Origin: Cyanobium sp. Cruz CV13-4-11
GTDB taxonomy: Bacteria > Cyanobacteriota > Cyanobacteriia > PCC-6307 > Cyanobiaceae
NCBI RefSeq assembly: GCF_024346055.1
Contig: NZ_JAGQCH010000003.1
Span: forward strand, 62,001-126,000
DNA length: 64,000 nucleotides
Reading direction: 5' to 3'
In this document: piece by piece, positions 59,693-64,000 of the stretch
Position numbering within the stretch: the first letter of the stretch is position 1
Layout: the number at the start of each line of letters is the position of its first letter
Notes under the pieces: generated by a model
The model's database searches: none
What the model saw: the letters and a program-made list of their open reading frames with translations, nothing else
What the model was told of the DNA's origin: nothing
Made by a program: the position numbers and the translations under genes

Positions 59693-60657
59693 AGCCGCAC
59701 CTCAGCGCCGCTGGACCGCTGGCTGACGAACTCCGCCACGGTGCGCTGCAATCCTTCCTGCAGAGGAATCGCGGATCGCCAGCCCAGGGCAGCCAGGCGG
59801 CTGACGTCCAGCAGCTTGCGCGGAGTCCCGTCCGGTTTGGACGTGTCCCAGCTGATTCGGCCTCGGAAACCCACCGCTTCGGCCACCATCGTGGCCAGCT
59901 CCTGAATGCTCACGTCTGTTCCTGTCCCCACATTGATGTACGGCCTTTCCTCGGGGCCCGGTTGCCAGTGCTGCAGGCAGAACAGCGCCGCAGCCGCCAG
60001 ATCGTAGACGTGGAGGAATTCGCGGCGTGGTCGGCCGCTCCCCCAGCACACGACCTCCTCGGCTCCGGCTTCCCGGGCTTCCTGGAAACGCCGGATCAGG
60101 CCGGGCAGCACATGGCTGTTGGTGGGGTGGTAGTTGTCTCCGGGGCCGTAGAGGTTGGTGGGCATCAGGCTGATGGCGTCGAAGCCATGCTGTTGGCGCA
60201 GGGCACGACACAGCTGGATGCCGGTGATCTTGGCGATCGCATACCACTCGTTGGTGGGCTCGAGCGGCCCGCCGAGCAGGGCGTCCTCCCGGATTGGTTG
60301 ATCGGCGAGTTTGGGATAGATGCAACTGCTGCCCAGGAACAGCAGGCGCCGGGTGCCCTGCCGCCAGGCGCTCTCGATCACGTTCTGCTGGATCTTGAGG
60401 TTGTCGAGCAGGAAATCGGCGGGGTAGGTGGAGTTGGCCAGAATGCCGCCCACCCTGGCGGCCGCCAGCACCACCACATCGGGCCGCTGGTCGGCGAACC
60501 ACGCCGCCACGGCAGGGCCATCCATGAGATCCAGCTCCGTACGGCCCACCGTGAGCAGCTGCTGGTGGCCTTCCGACTTGAGGCGTCGGGTGATGGCTGA
60601 GCCGGCCATGCCGCGATGGCCGGCGATGAAGATCCGATCGTTCGGTGAAATCAGCAT
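59689..60657 (-). CDS. fcl: GDP-L-fucose synthase
   Basis: Epimerase/reductase that completes GDP-L-fucose synthesis from the gmd product. The NADP loop is IAGHRGMAGSAITRRL, and FLGSSCIYPKLADQP is the serine strand. EWYAIAKITGIQLCRA gives the catalytic Tyr-Lys, and LMPTNLYGPGDNYHP follows. Length of 322 is normal. It lies 130 bp downstream of gmd and overlaps galE by 4 bp. Confidence 0.94.
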   Translation of the reverse strand: MLISPNDRIFIAGHRGMAGSAITRRLKSEGHQQLLTVGRTELDLMDGPAVAAWFADQRPDVVVLAAARVGGILANSTYPADFLLDNLKIQQNVIESAWRQGTRRLLFLGSSCIYPKLADQPIREDALLGGPLEPTNEWYAIAKITGIQLCRALRQQHGFDAISLMPTNLYGPGDNYHPTNSHVLPGLIRRFQEAREAGAEEVVCWGSGRPRREFLHVYDLAAAALFCLQHWQPGPEERPYINVGTGTDVSIQELATMVAEAVGFRGRISWDTSKPDGTPRKLLDVSRLAALGWRSAIPLQEGLQRTVAEFVSQRSSGAEVRL

Positions 60658-60787
60658 GGGGAATGCCTCAGGCCGCTGGGCCCTTGCGCGAGGTGGTAAA
60701 TCTCTGTTGACGGCACCGTTCCTGCCGTGATTCTCTTCGGCGAGAGCTGGTCACAGACCTGACCATAGCGGCGTTTCGGATCTCTCC

Positions 60788-61912
60788 TCACGGTGCGGTC
60801 TTGAGTCCGACCTGGGGGGGATTCTCCATGCAGCCGACGACCTTGAAGCCCTCCCGGCGCAGGGTGGCCTCCTTGGCGGCTTCCTCCTTGTCGGTGGCGA
60901 CCATTTCGGCCACCAACTCTTCCAGGGTGGTGGTGGGCGTCCAACCCAGCCGTTCGCGCGCCCGCGTCGGATCCCCGAGCAGGGTCTCCACCTCCGCAGG
61001 GCGGAAGTAGCGACGGTCGATGCGCACCACGGTGGCGCCTGTGTCGCGGCGGGCGCCCGTCTCCTCAACCCCCGTGCCTTCCCAGACAATCCCGCCCCAA
61101 CCCAGTTCCTCGGCGGTGAGCTCAATGAACCGTCGCACCGATTCCTGGCGACCCGTGGCGATCACGAAGTCTTCAGGGTGGTCCTGCTGCAGCATCCGCC
61201 ACTGCATCTCGACGTAATCCCTGGCGTGTCCCCAGTCGCGAAGGGAATCGAGATTGCCCATGAACAGACCCTGATCAAGACCGGCGTCGATACGCGCCAG
61301 CCCCCGGGTGATCTTCCGGGTCACGAAGGTTTCGCCCCGTCTGGGACTTTCGTGGTTGAACAGAATGCCATTGCAGGCGTACATGCCGTAGGCCTCCCGG
61401 TAATTGACCGTGATCCAGTAGGCGTAGAGCTTGGCCACGCCGTAGGGGCTCCGGGGATAGAAGGGCGTGGTTTCTTTCTGGGGGATCTCCTGCACCAGGC
61501 CGTAGAGCTCACTGGTGCTGGCCTGGTAGATGCGGGTTTTTTCTGTCAGCCCGAGGATGCGAACAGCTTCTAGAATTCGCAGTGTGCCCAGGGCATCGGA
61601 ATTGGCTGTGTATTCGGGACTTTCAAAACTCACCGCCACGTGGCTCTGGGCTCCGAGGTTGTAAATCTCATCGGGTTGGATCTGCTGAACGATCCGGATC
61701 AGGTTGGTGGAGTCCGTCAGATCCCCATAGTGCAGAACCAGCCGAGGATCCTGTTCGTGGGGGTCCTGGTAAAGGTGGTCGATCCGGGTGGTGTTGAAGC
61801 TGCTGGCCCGCCGCTTGATTCCATGCACCACATACCCTTTCTCCAGGAGCAACTCCGTAAGGTAGGAACCGTCCTGACCGGTGATCCCGGTGATCAGAGC
61901 CGTTTTGGTCAT
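60788..61912 (-). CDS. gmd: GDP-mannose 4,6-dehydratase
   Basis: First committed step to GDP-L-fucose and GDP-rhamnose-type sugars. [19 protein letters not shown] is the NADP loop, [17 protein letters not shown] the substrate strand, and [17 protein letters not shown] and [12 protein letters not shown] carry the catalytic Ser/Thr and Tyr-Lys. [16 protein letters not shown] is the diagnostic gmd block. Length of 374 is standard. It is followed by fcl and galE. Confidence 0.96.
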   Translation of the reverse strand: MTKTALITGITGQDGSYLTELLLEKGYVVHGIKRRASSFNTTRIDHLYQDPHEQDPRLVLHYGDLTDSTNLIRIVQQIQPDEIYNLGAQSHVAVSFESPEYTANSDALGTLRILEAVRILGLTEKTRIYQASTSELYGLVQEIPQKETTPFYPRSPYGVAKLYAYWITVNYREAYGMYACNGILFNHESPRRGETFVTRKITRGLARIDAGLDQGLFMGNLDSLRDWGHARDYVEMQWRMLQQDHPEDFVIATGRQESVRRFIELTAEELGWGGIVWEGTGVEETGARRDTGATVVRIDRRYFRPAEVETLLGDPTRARERLGWTPTTTLEELVAEMVATDKEEAAKEATLRREGFKVVGCMENPPQVGLKTAP

Positions 61913-62287
61913 GGAGTTTTCAGTGCATTCAAGGGTTGAAGTGGCGCGCTGGACGCCCGTGGGTGCAGGGAGCTCCCGGCCCAGGACAGGGCCACGCTGA
62001 CGGTTTGAAATCCAAGCCAGCTTAGCCGGAAGCTCGCATCCGATCAGAAACGGGCGCCGGTCACGGTCGCTTCAGCCCTGTCATCTGGGGACAGCTGCGG
62101 CAGAGCGGATGATCCACAGGCCCTGTGCCCGCTGTTCTTAGCGACTGAGTTCTTCTTCTCAAGCAAAAGCGGTGTTGGAAACCTTCGGCAAGACCTGGTT
62201 AGCGTTGAAGTCTCCCTTCCAGCAAAAAGGGCCTGTCCACAAAGAACAGGCCCAAGCAAGCAATTCAAAGAGAAGCGGCTGAATACT
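61913..62287. other. Intergenic region gmd / Bax inhibitor gene
   Basis: About 375 bp. It contains the terminator of the Bax-inhibitor gene (62224-62253) and presumably the gmd promoter. The remaining short frames carry no recognisable domain, and I see no RNA gene. Confidence 0.55.
62224..62253 (-). terminator. Intrinsic terminator of Bax inhibitor gene
   Basis: On the minus strand an 8-bp perfect GC-rich stem (arms GGGCCTGT and ACAGGCCC, 9-base loop) is followed directly by five T. It begins about 35 bp after the Bax-inhibitor stop, a textbook Rho-independent terminator position. Confidence 0.85.
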
Positions 62288-63025
62288 TCAGTCGCGCCGA
62301 CCGCCGCCCTGAAGAGCAATGATCAGCCTCAGGATGAAGATGAAGAGGTTGATGTAGGTGAGATACATGCCAAGGGCGCCGGCCAGATACTGGTCGTCGC
62401 TGTAGGTACGCGGCATCGTGTAGAAATCGACGAAGGCCGCTCCCACGAAGATCACCGTGCCGAAGCCGGCGATCATCAGCTCGAAACCACCTCCAGTGAA
62501 GATGGCCGGGGCAAACAGGCCACCCACCAATTGCACCACCATGGCGATCACCAGGCCGATGATGCCAAGACCCACCACTCCGCTGAGGGCCTGGCCGACG
62601 TTGTCGCTCATCCGGCGGCCAAAAAAGGAGGCGATCACGAAGGTGATGCCCGTGGCCAGGGCGGCGGTGCCAACGGCGCCGACACCAGCCGCCGTCACGG
62701 CGTAGCTCACGATGCCGCTGAGGGTGAAACCTGTGATCAGGCTGTAGGCCGTCAGGATCGGCAAGGCGGTGCCGGCGTTGCCCTTCATGGCGGCGTTCTG
62801 GGCCACAAAGAAGAGGATGAAGTTGCCGATCAGGGCCACCCAGAACAGGGGCATGAACAGGGCCGGCGCGCTGGCCATCAGGGACATGCCACCAAGGACA
62901 CCACCAGCGGTGAGCACCATGCCACCACCCACGTAGGGGAGGGCCTTGTTGACCACGTTGGGTCCGATCAGGGCGCTGGACTGGGCTTCGCGGATCGCTT
63001 CCTGGAAATTGCTTCTGGCCGGCAT
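62288..63025 (-). CDS. Bax inhibitor-1/YccA family membrane protein
   Basis: Seven-helix membrane protein of 245 residues, family linked to ion leak and stress but of unknown role in cyanobacteria. The helices run from about residue 30 to the end, with the conserved LPILTAYSLITGFTLSGI block near 90 and a C-terminal FVDFYTMPRTYSDDQYLAG motif. The last helix is followed by a short basic tail (GGGRRD). Its terminator is clear, so it is probably monocistronic. Confidence 0.88.
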   Translation of the reverse strand: MPARSNFQEAIREAQSSALIGPNVVNKALPYVGGGMVLTAGGVLGGMSLMASAPALFMPLFWVALIGNFILFFVAQNAAMKGNAGTALPILTAYSLITGFTLSGIVSYAVTAAGVGAVGTAALATGITFVIASFFGRRMSDNVGQALSGVVGLGIIGLVIAMVVQLVGGLFAPAIFTGGGFELMIAGFGTVIFVGAAFVDFYTMPRTYSDDQYLAGALGMYLTYINLFIFILRLIIALQGGGRRD

Positions 63026-63128
63026 GGCACTCGCATTTCAAACTTGATCTATCTTGCCAGCGACTCCAGGGTTACGGCGAGGAGGCCGGTTCGGATCTCC
63101 CCATGCAGGCCCGTCAGGCAGCCAGGCT

Positions 63129-63635
63129 TCAGGCGTTGCCCCCGGGCTGGCTGCGGGATCCGGGCCAGAGCCACACCGCCAGCAGCGCGACACCCGTGCC
63201 GATGCAGGATTCCAGAAAGCGCAGCAGGGCATTCAGACCCGGACTCAGGGACGGATCCAGGCTGCCGGTGACCATCACAACGATCACCGTGATCGCCGCC
63301 AGACGGCCATGACTTGGCACGTTGATCGCCGCACAGATCATCACCGTGGCGAAGATCGCCGCCGCCATGCCGAGGGGGTGAAAAGGGAGCAGCGTCAGGT
63401 ACACCGCACTGGTGATGGCGCCGATCGCCGACCCCAGAATCCGCAGCGAGGCGGAGGAGGCCGCATCCTTGCGGGTGAGCTGGGTCACCACGACAGCGGA
63501 GATCGCCGACCAGAGGGCGCCGATCTTGGGCAGGTAGCCCGGAAACAGGCTCGTGAACCAGAAACCCAGGAGGTAGGCCACCAGAGCGGCCACCGCGATC
63601 TGGGCGGGGATGCGCAGTCGTTCAGCGCTGTTCAT
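63129..63635 (-). CDS. FUSC-type small membrane protein
   Basis: A 168-residue protein with about five or six membrane helices, matching the N-terminal membrane half of FUSC/aromatic-acid-exporter proteins: [53 protein letters not shown] and a final [16 protein letters not shown]. The usual cytoplasmic C-terminal half is missing, so it is a short form, possibly a stand-alone subunit. It overlaps phoH by 4 bp. Confidence 0.72.
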   Translation of the reverse strand: MNSAERLRIPAQIAVAALVAYLLGFWFTSLFPGYLPKIGALWSAISAVVVTQLTRKDAASSASLRILGSAIGAITSAVYLTLLPFHPLGMAAAIFATVMICAAINVPSHGRLAAITVIVVMVTGSLDPSLSPGLNALLRFLESCIGTGVALLAVWLWPGSRSQPGGNA

Positions 63636-64000
63636 GGTTCCAAGCGGGCGGGGGTGCCATCCATCCGCCTCCTGGCTGGGGGGGCCGGTAGGCGGGAATC
63701 GCGGCGGGCGTAGGCCTGCACCAGCCGCTGCACAAGGGGGTGGCGCACCACATCCGCATCGGTGAACTGGCAGATGGCCACGCCTTCCACCCCCTGCAGC
63801 ACCTGCTCCGCCTCCACCAGGCCGCTCAGCTGGCCCGGGGGCAGATCGATCTGGGTGGTGTCCCCCGTTACGACCATGCGGGAGTTCTCCCCCAACCGTG
63901 TCAGCACCATCCGCATCTGGGCGCAGGTGGTGTTCTGGGCCTCATCGAGGATCACGAAGGCATCGGCCAGGGTGCGGCCGCGCATGAAGGCCAGGGGCGC
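63632..64000 (-). CDS. phoH: PhoH family ATPase, 5'-truncated by window edge
   Basis: C-terminal ~120 residues of a PhoH-like P-loop ATPase/RNA-associated protein. Walker B is [18 protein letters not shown], followed by [15 protein letters not shown], which senses nucleotide, and [21 protein letters not shown]. The frame continues upstream past the window edge, so the Walker A half is outside. It overlaps the FUSC gene start by 4 bp. Confidence 0.93.
   Translation of the reverse strand, partial: APLAFMRGRTLADAFVILDEAQNTTCAQMRMVLTRLGENSRMVVTGDTTQIDLPPGQLSGLVEAEQVLQGVEGVAICQFTDADVVRHPLVQRLVQAYARRDSRLPAPPARRRMDGTPARLEP

Noticed and set aside
1-64000. CRISPR array, tRNA, rRNA, insertion sequence or prophage
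   Set aside because: I found no regularly spaced repeats with unique spacers, no tRNA-like T-arm/acceptor pattern, no rRNA segments and no transposase or integrase motifs.

Overview
The window is a high-GC chromosomal segment of a unicellular picocyanobacterium, most likely a Cyanobium/Synechococcus-type strain. The lineage is supported by genes known mainly or only from cyanobacteria: a CpcS/CpeS-type phycobilin lyase, a cyanobacterial two-domain ThiE, DUF3611, DUF1517, TIGR03792, and a cyanoexosortase A with its partner protein. Species cannot be fixed from the sequence alone.

Region 1 (1-4.3 kb, housekeeping): partial NAD kinase, pheS, surE, a DUF3611 membrane protein and ribF. Region 2 (4.3-9.3 kb): a visibly AT-richer island of four envelope or lipid-linked-sugar genes (GT39-like membrane protein, DPM1/GtrB-like GT2, SAM methyltransferase, flippase-like membrane protein). 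It lies between ribF and thiE and is preceded by a 70-bp array of 14-bp repeats. Region 3 (9.3-16.5 kb, housekeeping): thiE-thiS, DUF1517, a 52-codon small ORF, then the opposite-strand run era, cpcS-like, trmD, ispF, TIGR03792, larB.

Region 4 (16.5-26.6 kb) is a polysaccharide export and exosortase block. It holds an outer-membrane barrel with a proline-rich anchored partner, a Wza-type export protein, a divergent Wzc-type tyrosine kinase, a dual-specificity-type phosphatase convergent with the kinase, and a tightly overlapped operon capD > cyanoexosortase A > cyanoexosortase A-associated protein.

Region 5 (26.8-57.1 kb) is a polysaccharide biosynthesis cluster entirely on the minus strand: an ABC exporter/flippase, more than a dozen glycosyltransferases (GT2, GT4, GT8, one GT2-GT4 fusion, one tandem GT2), a Wzy/ligase-like polytopic protein, a CDP-paratose-epimerase-like enzyme, two asparagine-synthetase family proteins (one without the glutaminase cysteine), a NodU-type carbamoyltransferase, a YdcF-like protein, and a WecA/MraY-type initiating transferase with an epimerase-like partner. 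Most neighbours overlap by 4 bp, so long translationally coupled units are likely. A 13-base G/C homopolymer just upstream of the carbamoyltransferase is a candidate phase-variation site.

Region 6 (57.5-64 kb): a TIGR03790 protein (a family linked to exosortase genomes), then galE, GDP-fucose synthase and gmd, which supply UDP-galactose and GDP-fucose to the cluster. The window ends with a Bax-inhibitor-1 family protein with a clear intrinsic terminator, a small FUSC-type membrane protein and the 3' end of phoH. No tRNA, rRNA, insertion sequence or CRISPR array was recognised.
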